Shown: positions 1-6,767 of the stretch, piece by piece
Layout of the letters: every line of letters begins with the position of its first letter
How positions within the stretch are numbered: the stretch's first letter is position 1
NCBI GenBank assembly: GCA_000992695.1
Contig: LBUS01000007.1
Span: forward strand, 1-60,346
Source: Candidatus Peregrinibacteria bacterium GW2011_GWF2_38_29
GTDB lineage: Bacteria; Patescibacteriota; Gracilibacteria; UBA1369; UBA12463
Length of the DNA stretch: 60,346 nucleotides
Reading direction: 5' to 3'
Position numbers and translations under genes: made by a program
Notes under the pieces: generated by a model
Told to the model about the DNA's origin: nothing
The model's input: the letters and a program-made list of their open reading frames with translations, nothing else
Database searches by the model: none

Positions 1-132
1 ATTTAGCCGCCCGCAAACGCAAGCGAGGGATGTTTGGATTTGTTGTGTATGGCATGTCCATATTCTACAAGGGTGATGCAAAGGTATTGAACCATTACAC
101 TCGACAATCATCAATTTTTATTTTGGTCTAGC

Positions 133-891
133 TTGGTATCATTTGTAGCTTTCTCAGGCGCAACGGTTGCCGTCAGACAGAGCAAAATATTCCTTACATA
201 TAAAATACGGGATTGGTTCAATGCGGTATTCCTTGGATTTCTAGGCACGTACCTTTACTATATTTTGCTCTACTTTGGTTATGCAAATGCGCAAGGGCTC
301 GAGGTTCTGGTGCTTCAATATAGTTGGCCTATTTTTATCGTGCTGCTTTCAATTTTTATACTTAAAGAAAAACTTACATTAAAGCGTGCATTAGCAGTAT
401 TCCTCGGTTTTTTAGGTGTCGTGCTTGTTTTGACGAAAGGTAATTTTGCCCAAATTCATCTCGATAATTATTTTGTAGACATATTGGTACTAATCGCAGC
501 ACTCACTTTCGGTTTATTTTCAGTGCTTAGCAAAAAAGTACACCTCGAGCCATATACCATGATTACTATTTATTTTTTGACGGCAACCGTCGCTTCATTT
601 GTATCAATGTTGTGGCTCTCTGATTTTTCACTACCCACAAAAGACGCTTTAGTCCCTATTCTCGTAAATGGACTTTTAGTTAATGGTTTTTCTTATATAT
701 TCTGGATAAAAGCATTAAAAAAAGCAGAAGCGTCTTTTGTCGCACCTTTTGTTTTTCTAACGCCAGTGCTGGCAGCACTGTATTTAATAATATTTTTCCG
801 AGAGCCACTTTTACCAGTTTATGGTCTCGGTTTGCTTGCAGTTATAGTTGGAGGTCTTTTGAATAGAGAAAAAAGCACCAATATTTCTTGA
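133..891 (+). CDS. EamA/DMT-family transporter, N-terminus apparently frameshifted
   Basis: The product is an almost wholly hydrophobic 252-residue protein with about nine membrane segments and the two-fold layout of EamA (drug/metabolite) exporters. The first repeat contains 'VLQYSWPIFIVLLSIF' followed by a basic loop and 'VFLGFLGVVLVLTKG'; the second ends in 'GLLAVIVGGLL'. EamA proteins usually have ten segments and 280-300 residues, so the first segment is missing. The only in-frame start is TTG at 133, and the frame stays open back to 91. A different frame is open from base 3 to about 90 and could supply an N-terminus from the ATG at 30, which suggests a one-base frameshift near 90 or a sequencing error. 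The substrate cannot be read from sequence. Confidence 0.75.
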   Translation: MVSFVAFSGATVAVRQSKIFLTYKIRDWFNAVFLGFLGTYLYYILLYFGYANAQGLEVLVLQYSWPIFIVLLSIFILKEKLTLKRALAVFLGFLGVVLVLTKGNFAQIHLDNYFVDILVLIAALTFGLFSVLSKKVHLEPYTMITIYFLTATVASFVSMLWLSDFSLPTKDALVPILVNGLLVNGFSYIFWIKALKKAEASFVAPFVFLTPVLAALYLIIFFREPLLPVYGLGLLAVIVGGLLNREKSTNIS

Positions 892-908
892 TAGTAGCCG
901 ACAAATAC

Positions 909-1076
909 ATCGGACAACAGCGCCTATGCAGCTCGCTCTTTTTTATGTCCGGCTAAAGCACGGACATAAAGAGCTCGCCCAAATTGCTTGTTCGCTTGTG
1001 CGGTCTACGCCTGCGGCGTAAAATTATACCGCACCGCGAACTACGCAACTTTGCATATGCGCGAACGTTAGCCGAT
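909..1076. repeat. attC-like folded recombination-site candidate
   Basis: The segment is an imperfect palindrome with outer arms ATCGGACAACA (909-919) and CGTTAGCCGAT (1066-1076). The next arms inward are GCGCCTATGCA (920-930) and TGCATATGCGC (1052-1062). Two long hairpins lie inside: TTTATGTCCG/CGGACATAAA (942-951/961-970), and GTTCGC plus GTGCGGT pairing with ACCGCAC plus GCGAAC (990-1004/1028-1041). A terminal GTTAG core, complementary AAC on the other side, unequal spacers and a position just behind a gene stop all resemble integron attC sites. The core is not a perfect consensus match and no integrase is visible here. Confidence 0.35.
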
Positions 1077-1090
1077 ATACAATCCGAAAA

Positions 1091-1119
1091 TTGTCCTTAT
1101 TTCTATAACTTGCTAAAAT
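1091..1119 (+). promoter_or_regulatory. Sigma70-type promoter of lipoprotein gene
   Basis: TTGTCC (1091-1096), a 17-bp spacer and TAAAAT (1114-1119) precede the lipoprotein start at 1153 by about 33 nt. Confidence 0.5.
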
Positions 1120-1152
1120 TGATTTAGTCTTTAATTTTTTTAATCAAAATCT

Positions 1153-1701
1153 ATGAAAAAACTCATCTTTTTGTGTGTATTTGCGGTACTGATGCTTGCC
1201 GGCTGTGCTCAAACAACTCCGGTATTAACGCAAAAACCGGAAACAGTGACTCCGGAAGTGCAAACGGATAAAATAGCAGAGCAAAATTTGGCAAAAATAA
1301 GCGAAAACGACACATTCGTTTATTATAAAGGGACGATAACGGTTAAAGGTGAATATTCCGAATACAAGCCTGACACGATTTTTGGCGGGATGCTTTGTTT
1401 TTATGCAAACAAAGAAACGGCGTATTTAATTCCAAGAGACCCGAATTTATACGGCAAAGATAATGGGGATACTCGAGCACCACGATTCTGCTTTGATAAT
1501 CAGCAAGAAGCCAAAAAGATGTTTGGAATAAACGATGCAAATATATTTAAAGGTGCAGTCGAATGCTTAAAAGGTACGGCTGAAATTGAAGTTTCAAATT
1601 ATACGGTTAATAAAAAAGAATCAGCGGTGCGAGACAGCGCGAAGCTGGAAAAAATTATAACCAAAGAGGCGTTTTCGACAGATTGCAAGCTAACGGACTA
1701 A
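1153..1701 (+). CDS. Putative lipoprotein, function unknown
   Basis: The 182-residue protein begins with a lipoprotein signal peptide: two lysines, a hydrophobic stretch and the lipobox 'LAGC' with the lipidated cysteine at about residue 18. A Thr/Pro/Glu-rich linker follows. The rest is a soluble domain of about 130 residues containing three further cysteines (in 'LCFYANKETAYLIP', 'RFCFDN' and 'VECLKG'). The closing part resembles OB-fold-like small secreted domains, but I do not recognise the family. It should be anchored to the outer face of the membrane. The gene stands alone behind its own promoter and converges with the orphan gene at 1721-2227. Confidence 0.75.
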   Translation: MKKLIFLCVFAVLMLAGCAQTTPVLTQKPETVTPEVQTDKIAEQNLAKISENDTFVYYKGTITVKGEYSEYKPDTIFGGMLCFYANKETAYLIPRDPNLYGKDNGDTRAPRFCFDNQQEAKKMFGINDANIFKGAVECLKGTAEIEVSNYTVNKKESAVRDSAKLEKIITKEAFSTDCKLTD

Positions 1702-1720
1702 TATGAGCAAGATCAGTAAA

Positions 1721-2227
1721 TCACTCGGCAGCAACGTCCATAGCGGTAGCTCCTTCGGCTGCGGCCGAAATCTCATCTGCTATTCGTTGAGGTGAGCCAA
1801 ACATTCCGTCAATTAATCTTTGCATTTCGGTATATACGGAAACGTAAAAAGCTATAGCATATTCATCCAAGTTTAAAGTATCGTTTTCAGATAATGTTCT
1901 GGCTAATGCGGCTTCATCCAAAGAGGTTCCGGTTGCGGATGGTGAGTTATCGACTAAAACTTCTATAATTTTTTTGAAACCGCGTATGCCTGCCAAATAT
2001 TTAGACAGAGATGCGTCGGCTAAAACGTCATTAATCGTACCGGAAACAATCGGTTTTCTCATGCTTTGACCTGCGTCAAATTTATGTTGGTATGCTACAT
2101 ATAAATTACCGGCAACCTGGACTCCTCTTAATTTTGCTCGCGCAAGAAGTTCTGTTTTTTTGAAATCCTCAGGTTGTTCGTAGAAGTCGTCGGTTGATCT
2201 TCGATTTCGATTTTGTACATCAGACAT
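1721..2227 (-). CDS. Orphan hypothetical protein
   Basis: A 168-residue soluble protein with no family that I recognise. The N-terminal 25 residues are charged and probably disordered. The middle is predicted helical, and the C-terminus ends in an Ala/Glu-rich tail. It belongs to a set of single orphan genes in this window that carry a near-consensus promoter and an AT-rich leader of about 27 nt without a Shine-Dalgarno site (promoter at 2254-2283). Confidence 0.7.
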   Translation of the reverse strand: MSDVQNRNRRSTDDFYEQPEDFKKTELLARAKLRGVQVAGNLYVAYQHKFDAGQSMRKPIVSGTINDVLADASLSKYLAGIRGFKKIIEVLVDNSPSATGTSLDEAALARTLSENDTLNLDEYAIAFYVSVYTEMQRLIDGMFGSPQRIADEISAAAEGATAMDVAAE

Positions 2228-2253
2228 TTTATTTGGATTAATGATAGGGGGTT

Positions 2254-2283
2254 ATTATAGATATACATTGGGAAAGCGGTCAA
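2254..2283 (-). promoter_or_regulatory. Promoter of orphan gene 1721-2227
   Basis: On the minus strand TTGACC, an 18-bp spacer and TATAAT are followed by about 26 nt of AT-rich leader and the ATG. No Shine-Dalgarno sequence is visible. Confidence 0.6.
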
Positions 2284-2351
2284 TAGATTTTGAAAACGCT
2301 TCGCAATTATCGCTTTTTTAAGCTACGATATAATCGGATAACAAAATTATT

Positions 2352-2675
2352 ATGAAACTGGGGATAATCATCAGCCAAACAAATTCCGAAACCGTATGGA
2401 ACGCCTTTCGTTTGGCGAATTTTTCCATAAAACAAGGAGATGAAGTTAAGATTTTTCTTGTTGGAGAAGGCGTGGAATATGAAAAAAGCGGCACCGAAAA
2501 ATTTGATATAAAAGAGCAAGCCGCAGAATTTTTAAAATCTGAAAACGCGGGAATTTTGGCATGTGGCACTTGTTTAAAGTTAAGAAATCAGGAAGCGACA
2601 AGCGTATGTCCAATGAGCAGTATGAAAGATTTGTATGAACTTATAAAAGAAAGTGATAAAATCTTAACCTTTTAA
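2352..2675 (+). CDS. DsrE/DsrF-like family protein
   Basis: The 107-residue protein has the compact alpha/beta fold signature of the DsrE/F/H superfamily. It starts with a beta strand 'KLGIIIS', continues with a segment like '[26 protein letters not shown]' and carries the characteristic Cys motif '[11 protein letters not shown]' near residue 75. DsrE-like proteins act in sulfur transfer, often as small oligomers. The pair Cys-Gly-Thr-Cys could bind sulfur, although dedicated function is unproven. It may be transcribed with the small genes downstream (2687-3794), as the gaps are 7-17 nt. Confidence 0.75.
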   Translation: MKLGIIISQTNSETVWNAFRLANFSIKQGDEVKIFLVGEGVEYEKSGTEKFDIKEQAAEFLKSENAGILACGTCLKLRNQEATSVCPMSSMKDLYELIKESDKILTF

Positions 2676-2686
2676 CAAACTATTTT

Positions 2687-2905
2687 ATGATGAATTATAA
2701 TTTTATACCATTCGGATGGGTCTTTATGGTCTTTTTTTGGGTTCTTGTGATAGCAGGGATTATTGCTTTGATAAAGTGGACTATCGATCAAGGCAAAACC
2801 GAGAGCAAAGGAAGCAAATCCGCCATGGAAATCCTTAAAGAGAGATACGCAAAAGGCGAGATAAATAAAAAGGAATTTGAAGAAAAGAAAAAAGATTTAC
2901 GTTAA
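2687..2905 (+). CDS. Small membrane protein with C-terminal SHOCT motif
   Basis: A 72-residue protein with one N-terminal transmembrane segment (about residues 8-29) and a charged C-terminus. The last 28 residues, '[19 protein letters not shown]', match the SHOCT (short C-terminal) domain, a helical motif that follows many membrane segments and is thought to mediate oligomerisation. It sits in a run of small co-directional genes with gaps of only a few bases, which suggests co-transcription with the DsrE-like gene. Confidence 0.75.
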   Translation: MMNYNFIPFGWVFMVFFWVLVIAGIIALIKWTIDQGKTESKGSKSAMEILKERYAKGEINKKEFEEKKKDLR

Positions 2906-2909
2906 AACT

Positions 2910-3227
2910 ATGAGCTTTTTATGTCCAAAATGTAAGACATATAGACTGGAGATAGTTGAATCGATTAAGGTGGAACCGGGTCCCAATGATGACGATAAGT
3001 TGATTCAAATCGTGCGTTGTTCATGCGGATTTGAAGGGATTGCAATTTACGAAGAATCTCGCCGTGGAGCGGATGACGCTGTTAATCACATGGGCTATTT
3101 TGTGCCGGAAAATAAAACGACCGAGCTTGAAAAGGCTATTAAAAATAAAGAGAATATAAACGTGAGAGATTTTACGATCAATCGCGAAACGGGCTATTCA
3201 TATGATCGATTTGAAATGGAGCTTTAG
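2910..3227 (+). CDS. Small zinc-ribbon protein
   Basis: The start was placed at ATG 2910, just after the SHOCT gene's stop, because the coding signature begins with 'MSFLCPKCKTY'. This gives 105 residues. A CxxC pair near the N-terminus and a second 'CSCGF' pair about 40 residues later form a zinc ribbon. The remainder is mixed charged sequence ending in 'FEMEL'. Zinc ribbons of this type bind nucleic acid or protein partners, but nothing here identifies the partner. Confidence 0.65.
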   Translation: MSFLCPKCKTYRLEIVESIKVEPGPNDDDKLIQIVRCSCGFEGIAIYEESRRGADDAVNHMGYFVPENKTTELEKAIKNKENINVRDFTINRETGYSYDRFEMEL

Positions 3228-3244
3228 CATAACAATGTTTAATT

Positions 3245-3496
3245 ATGGCGGAAATAAAGCGCAAATGGGATTTACTTACAAAAGAGAGAAGAGCGGGACT
3301 TATTCGCGAAATAATCACATATTTTAAAGAGGAAAGAGATGAGGAAATTGGCATGCTTGCATCTGAAGATATTTTGGATTTCTTTTTGGAAAACCTTGGC
3401 AAGGATATTTATAAAAGAGCGGTCGATGATTTAAAGGCTATTGTTAAACAGAATTTTGAAAATCTCGAAATTGATTTGGATCTTTTATTGAAATAA
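3245..3496 (+). CDS. DUF2164-family protein
   Basis: The 83-residue protein has the DUF2164 pattern: an N-terminal basic helix, 'YFKEERDEEIGMLASEDIL', then 'FFLENLGKDIYKRAVDD'. Members are short, helical and uncharacterised, and occur across many bacterial phyla. It lies 17 nt behind the zinc-ribbon gene and 7 nt before the next orphan, so it probably shares their transcript. Confidence 0.75.
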   Translation: MAEIKRKWDLLTKERRAGLIREIITYFKEERDEEIGMLASEDILDFFLENLGKDIYKRAVDDLKAIVKQNFENLEIDLDLLLK

Positions 3497-3503
3497 ATAA
3501 AAC

Positions 3504-3794
3504 ATGGATGCATTCGAGAAAAAATATGGTTTTAAAGAGGATAAAAAGGTGAAGGATTTTCATAAAAGTAGGAGGATGTTTTGCATATACGAAGGCAAGC
3601 TTTATATTGCAGAGTCGGGTTTGCCTTATTCACACGCCGTTTGGTTCACGAACATGGGTTGGATTTCCGAGAAAAATGATAAATTGATGGATGAAATAGT
3701 TCGCGGAATTATTGACGATAAAGGTGATGTTTATTTTTACATTGGATATGATTTTAAAGTCGATGAAAGGCTGGAAAAATATGGCCGCCGATGA
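3504..3794 (+). CDS. Hypothetical protein
   Basis: A 96-residue soluble protein rich in aromatic residues, with segments such as 'MFCIYEGKLYIAESGLPYSH' and 'DVYFYIGYDFKVDERL'. It has no recognised domain. The beta-rich profile suggests a small compact fold. It is the last gene of the tight run that starts with the DsrE-like gene. Confidence 0.6.
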   Translation: MDAFEKKYGFKEDKKVKDFHKSRRMFCIYEGKLYIAESGLPYSHAVWFTNMGWISEKNDKLMDEIVRGIIDDKGDVYFYIGYDFKVDERLEKYGRR

Positions 3795-3868
3795 AGAAGT
3801 GCGGAAAAATTAAGCAAAATTCGTAGAGAATTTTACTTGTTAAGTTAGCGTTTTTGTGCGAGGATTTT

Positions 3869-3897
3869 TTGACATTCTCCTCAAAATAAGGTATAAT
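3869..3897 (+). promoter_or_regulatory. Consensus promoter of duplicated-repeat protein
   Basis: TTGACA, a 17-bp spacer and TATAAT form a perfect sigma70 promoter. The ATG follows 25 nt after the -10 box in an AT-only leader with no Shine-Dalgarno site. Confidence 0.75.
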
Positions 3898-3922
3898 ATC
3901 ATATTAATATTAAAAATTTAAT

Positions 3923-4486
3923 ATGAATATATTTCCCATGCACGATGATGATCCGGAAATCGCAGCTAATAAACCAACTCCGATAGAAGAGCTACGAAAA
4001 CTCCAACAAGACGGCAGCCTTGATAAGGCGAGAAGTATGATTCAAAGTGGCGCTGACGTTTGGATGAGACGTAGCAACGGTCAATGGCAGCAATGCAAGG
4101 CGTTTCAATTGATTTTGGGTGGTCTTGAAGTTGGTTTAGCGTGGCAAGATCCAAAAGAGGGATCCCGGATGAAACATGTGCCGGTGAGTGATTTTCTTTA
4201 TTGGCAAACTTTGCGGCACGGCAATACTCCAAGTGCTTTCGCAGATGAAATAATGGATCTTGAACACGACGGTAGCATGGATAGAATAAGGGGAATGATC
4301 GATAATCGGACTGAGGCATGGGTTAGGCGTGATAATAATTCATGGCAAAAAGGTACGGTAACGCATTTATATGCAAGTGGGTCGCTGGTGGTAGTTAAGT
4401 GGTATGACAGAGACGAGAGAAAAGATATGGCAAAGATGATACCAGTCCGCGATTTTCTGCATTGGCAGGAGGAGCAGATTTTATAA
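3923..4486 (+). CDS. Orphan protein made of two tandem homologous repeats
   Basis: The 187-residue protein consists of two repeats of about 75 residues (roughly 20-95 and 110-183). Each opens with an acidic helix, continues through 'DGSLDKARSMI' or 'DGSMDRIRGMI', then 'VWMRRSNGQWQ' or 'AWVRRDNNSWQ', and closes with 'VPVSDFLYWQ' or 'IPVRDFLHWQ'. The Trp-rich beta part resembles SH3/Tudor-like small barrels, but I cannot assign a family. A consensus promoter drives it as a single gene. It is probably lineage-specific. Confidence 0.75.
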   Translation: MNIFPMHDDDPEIAANKPTPIEELRKLQQDGSLDKARSMIQSGADVWMRRSNGQWQQCKAFQLILGGLEVGLAWQDPKEGSRMKHVPVSDFLYWQTLRHGNTPSAFADEIMDLEHDGSMDRIRGMIDNRTEAWVRRDNNSWQKGTVTHLYASGSLVVVKWYDRDERKDMAKMIPVRDFLHWQEEQIL

Positions 4487-4497
4487 GCATTTCATGC

Positions 4498-4503
4498 TAT
4501 AAT
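4498..4503 (+). promoter_or_regulatory. -10 box of the cysteine-synthase operon leader
   Basis: A perfect TATAAT lies 9 nt before the leader-peptide ATG at 4513. No good -35 box is visible. The predicted start of transcription is near 4510. Confidence 0.5.
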
Positions 4504-4512
4504 GGCATCAGT

Positions 4513-4605
4513 ATGAAGCCATTAAACACTTACAATCAGGCAAATAATTGTTGTTGCAATCTTGGGATGATTCCGAGATTATATTGTTTGTGTTCGTGTC
4601 GATAG
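4513..4605 (+). CDS. Poly-cysteine leader peptide (attenuator peptide)
   Basis: A 30-codon ORF starts with ATG at 4513 and stops with TAG at 4603-4605. It contains six cysteine codons: three consecutive (TGT TGT TGC at 4549-4557, 'NNCCCNL') and three near the end ('YCLCSCR'). The triple-Cys run lies immediately before the 5' strand of a hairpin whose 3' strand can instead pair with the terminator. The next gene is a cysteine synthase. This is the layout of ribosome-mediated transcription attenuation, with cysteinyl-tRNA as the sensed signal. The ORF is nearly leaderless. The assignment rests on codon content and RNA pairing, not on homology. Confidence 0.75.
   Translation: MKPLNTYNQANNCCCNLGMIPRLYCLCSCR
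4558..4580 (+). promoter_or_regulatory. Attenuator hairpin 1, overlapping the anti-terminator
   Basis: AATCTTGG (4558-4565) pairs with CCGAGATT (4573-4580). The bases CCGAGA (4573-4578) can alternatively pair with TCTCGG (4634-4639), the 5' strand of the terminator. The two structures are mutually exclusive. A ribosome stalled at the three Cys codons would cover the 5' strand and favour anti-termination. Confidence 0.7.
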
Positions 4606-4631
4606 CGAATTTATAGAATTCAAACAACGCA

Positions 4632-4658
4632 ACTCTCGGAATAACCGGGAGTTTTTTT
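4632..4658 (+). terminator. Leader terminator of cysteine-synthase operon
   Basis: ACTCTCGG (4632-4639) pairs with CCGGGAGT (4645-4652) around a 5-nt loop and is followed by seven T. It lies 26 nt upstream of the cysteine synthase start, so it must be bypassed for expression. Confidence 0.85.
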
Positions 4659-4684
4659 ATTTATTCAATTTAACTTTTAAAACC

Positions 4685-5581
4685 ATGAAATACTCAAATT
4701 TATTACAAACAATCGGGAATACGCCAATGATAAAATTGGAAAAAATTCTTGATAATAAAAACGTAAACCTATTCGCAAAATTGGAAGGGCAAAATCCGGG
4801 CGGTTCAATAAAAGATAGAGCAGCTTTATACATGATTGAGCAAGCGGAAAAGAGTGGTGAACTTAAAAAGGGGAAAATAATTCTGGAGGCGACGAGCGGC
4901 AATATGGGTATTGCTCTTGCAATGATTGGCGCTCAAAAAGGCTATGAAGTCCAAATTGTTATGTCTGAAGGAATGAGCGAAGAACGCAAAACAATGCTTA
5001 AAGCACTTGGTGCAAAATTGATACTTACAGATAAAAGTCTTGGGACCGGAGGAGCTATAAATAAAGCAAAAGAGCTTGCTGAAAGTGCACCATTTTTATA
5101 TTGGTTTTCCAATCAATTTAATAATCAGAACAATGTTTTGGCTCATTACCATGGCGTTGCTGGAGAAATCTTGAACGAAGTTTCGCAGGTTGATTATTTG
5201 ATTGCAGGAATAGGGACTTCCGGGACAATCATTGGGATTGCGAGTAGGTTTAAAAAAGATTCTCCAAAAACCAAAATCATCGGAGTTTTTCCTCCGGGGG
5301 GTTACAAAATTCAGGGGCTGCAAAATCCGGAAGAAGACTTTAAGGGAGATATATATAAAAGCGAATTAATTGATGAGCAATTTCAAGTTTCAAAAGAGGA
5401 CGCATTTGAGATGGCAAGAAAAGTAGCTAAGAAAGAAGGTCTTTTCGTAGGGATGAGCTCCGGGGCGGCCCTTTTTGCGGCAAATGAAATAAGTAAATCA
5501 TTGGAGTCAGCAAATATAGTTGTTATAATACCAGACAGAGGAGAAAAATATCTGAGTACGGAGCTATTCGCAAAAATATAA
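4685..5581 (+). CDS. cysM: Cysteine synthase family (CysK/CysM), PLP enzyme
   Basis: The 298-residue protein is a fold-type II PLP enzyme that makes cysteine by replacing the acetyl (or phospho) group of an activated serine with sulfide. The Schiff-base lysine lies in 'NPGGSIKDRAAL' (about residue 44). The substrate loop is 'ATSGNMGIALAM', where most members have SGNTG. The phosphate-binding loop is 'GIGTSGTIIG'. The C-terminal 'PDRGEKYLSTELF' is typical. The length matches the CysM branch, although CysK, CysM and O-phosphoserine enzymes are hard to tell apart from sequence. Its leader carries a poly-Cys attenuator. The next two genes follow within 1 and 6 nt and probably share the transcript. 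Confidence 0.9.
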   Translation: MKYSNLLQTIGNTPMIKLEKILDNKNVNLFAKLEGQNPGGSIKDRAALYMIEQAEKSGELKKGKIILEATSGNMGIALAMIGAQKGYEVQIVMSEGMSEERKTMLKALGAKLILTDKSLGTGGAINKAKELAESAPFLYWFSNQFNNQNNVLAHYHGVAGEILNEVSQVDYLIAGIGTSGTIIGIASRFKKDSPKTKIIGVFPPGGYKIQGLQNPEEDFKGDIYKSELIDEQFQVSKEDAFEMARKVAKKEGLFVGMSSGAALFAANEISKSLESANIVVIIPDRGEKYLSTELFAKI

Positions 5582-5582
5582 A

Positions 5583-5945
5583 ATGAAAGATCCCGAAAAA
5601 TTCGGCGGCGCAGAGTCCAAAGTTGAAGGCCTGGACGATATGATGATATATGCCGGAGGCGACATTTCGAAGCTGAAACTTTTGCTTCAATTTTTCGAGG
5701 AAATGTATGAAATTGCAAAACCGTTCGCGGATAAAAAAACGGGTAAAATAAGCGCTCCAAATAAGAAATTGCCGATTAACAAACTCACGCCGGCATTGCG
5801 CCTTAGAATCAATAAAATCGATTTCGCATTTATTGATACAATGAGTTATACGGAATGGATTCAGATTTTCATCGATGGATATAAAGCTGTTAAGAAAAAG
5901 ATAAATCAGCAAAAAATATTTAACATGAAGAGCGGATTAAAATAA
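5583..5945 (+). CDS. Hypothetical protein in the cysteine-synthase operon
   Basis: A 120-residue mostly helical soluble protein that starts 1 nt after the cysteine synthase stop, so translation is probably coupled. It contains an acidic N-terminus, 'LLLQFFEEMYEIAKPFADK' and a basic C-terminus. There is no cysteine cluster or recognised motif. Its place behind the attenuator suggests expression when cysteine is limiting. Confidence 0.65.
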   Translation: MKDPEKFGGAESKVEGLDDMMIYAGGDISKLKLLLQFFEEMYEIAKPFADKKTGKISAPNKKLPINKLTPALRLRINKIDFAFIDTMSYTEWIQIFIDGYKAVKKKINQQKIFNMKSGLK

Positions 5946-5951
5946 AATCTT

Positions 5952-6719
5952 ATGAAAACATTTTGGCAAAACAAGAAATCAGATGTTTATATTGAGTTAT
6001 ATGATGACTTCGCGGCTTATCTTAAGACAAAGGACGAGGTGAATTTTTTTAAAAAATTCTTCACAAAAAATCAGAGAATTATTGAGTTTGGATGTGGGAC
6101 AGGCAGAACGCTAATTCCGCTACTGGAAGCCGGATATAAGGTGGAAGGGCTTGATATATCAAGTGGAATGCTCAAACATTTGAAGCAAAAATTAGATAAA
6201 AAAAGTTTAAAAACGAGAATTCATAATGAGGATTTGGTGAGGTCTTCATTGAAAGATAAATTTGATGGCGGAATTCTTTCGCAACGTACTTTGAATTTTA
6301 TAGCTGATCCGGATGATCAGAAAAAAGCGTTGATGAACATAAATAAATGTTTGAAAAAAGGAGCATTTTTAGTTATTAACTTGATGCCGGCAAGAAAAGA
6401 CGATTTTAAAAGTATCCAGAAAAGACTTAAGAAAAATGGCGAATTCAAAAACTCAAAAACCGGAAATAAAGTTGAATTTTGGGGGAGCTGGATTCCTGAT
6501 CCAATAAAGCAAACATGGGATTTTGTGGATGAATTTCGCGAGAAAAATAATAAAGCCAGTACAAAGATGAAAATGAGGGTGATCTTTGAAATGGAAATGG
6601 AAGGTTTACTTAAAAAATGCGGGTTTGAAACAGTTGATGTTTATGGCAGTTGGGGTAAAGACAAATACAGCGCAAAGTCGAAGGATTTGATATTTGTTGC
6701 GAAGAAAGAAAGGCATTGA
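5952..6719 (+). CDS. SAM-dependent class I methyltransferase
   Basis: The 255-residue protein has Rossmann methyltransferase motif I 'IIEFGCGTGRTLIPLL' (about residues 46-61) followed by the acidic end of strand 2, 'VEGLDISSGML'. Motif IV-like 'FDGGILSQRTLNFI' and post-motif 'LKKGAFLVINLM' follow in order. The substrate is unknown; a small molecule is likely, as no RNA-binding domain is attached. The gene is third in the cysteine-synthase operon, 6 nt behind the unknown gene, which would link methyl-transfer chemistry to sulfur amino-acid supply. Confidence 0.8.
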   Translation: MKTFWQNKKSDVYIELYDDFAAYLKTKDEVNFFKKFFTKNQRIIEFGCGTGRTLIPLLEAGYKVEGLDISSGMLKHLKQKLDKKSLKTRIHNEDLVRSSLKDKFDGGILSQRTLNFIADPDDQKKALMNINKCLKKGAFLVINLMPARKDDFKSIQKRLKKNGEFKNSKTGNKVEFWGSWIPDPIKQTWDFVDEFREKNNKASTKMKMRVIFEMEMEGLLKKCGFETVDVYGSWGKDKYSAKSKDLIFVAKKERH

Positions 6720-6735
6720 TTTATTCCAAAAAAGA

Positions 6736-6741
6736 TTTATA
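6736..6741 (+). promoter_or_regulatory. -10 box upstream of phosphotransacetylase-like gene
   Basis: TATAAT occurs 26 nt before the ATG at 6768, in AT-rich DNA without a Shine-Dalgarno site. The -35 element is weak. Confidence 0.35.
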
Positions 6742-6767
6742 ATCTTCTCCAATCTTAATTTTGAAGT

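Noticed and set aside
4510-4658. T-box or SAM riboswitch in front of the cysteine synthase
   Set aside because: No T-box consensus or SAM core was found, and the Cys-rich leader ORF with overlapping hairpins explains the region better.
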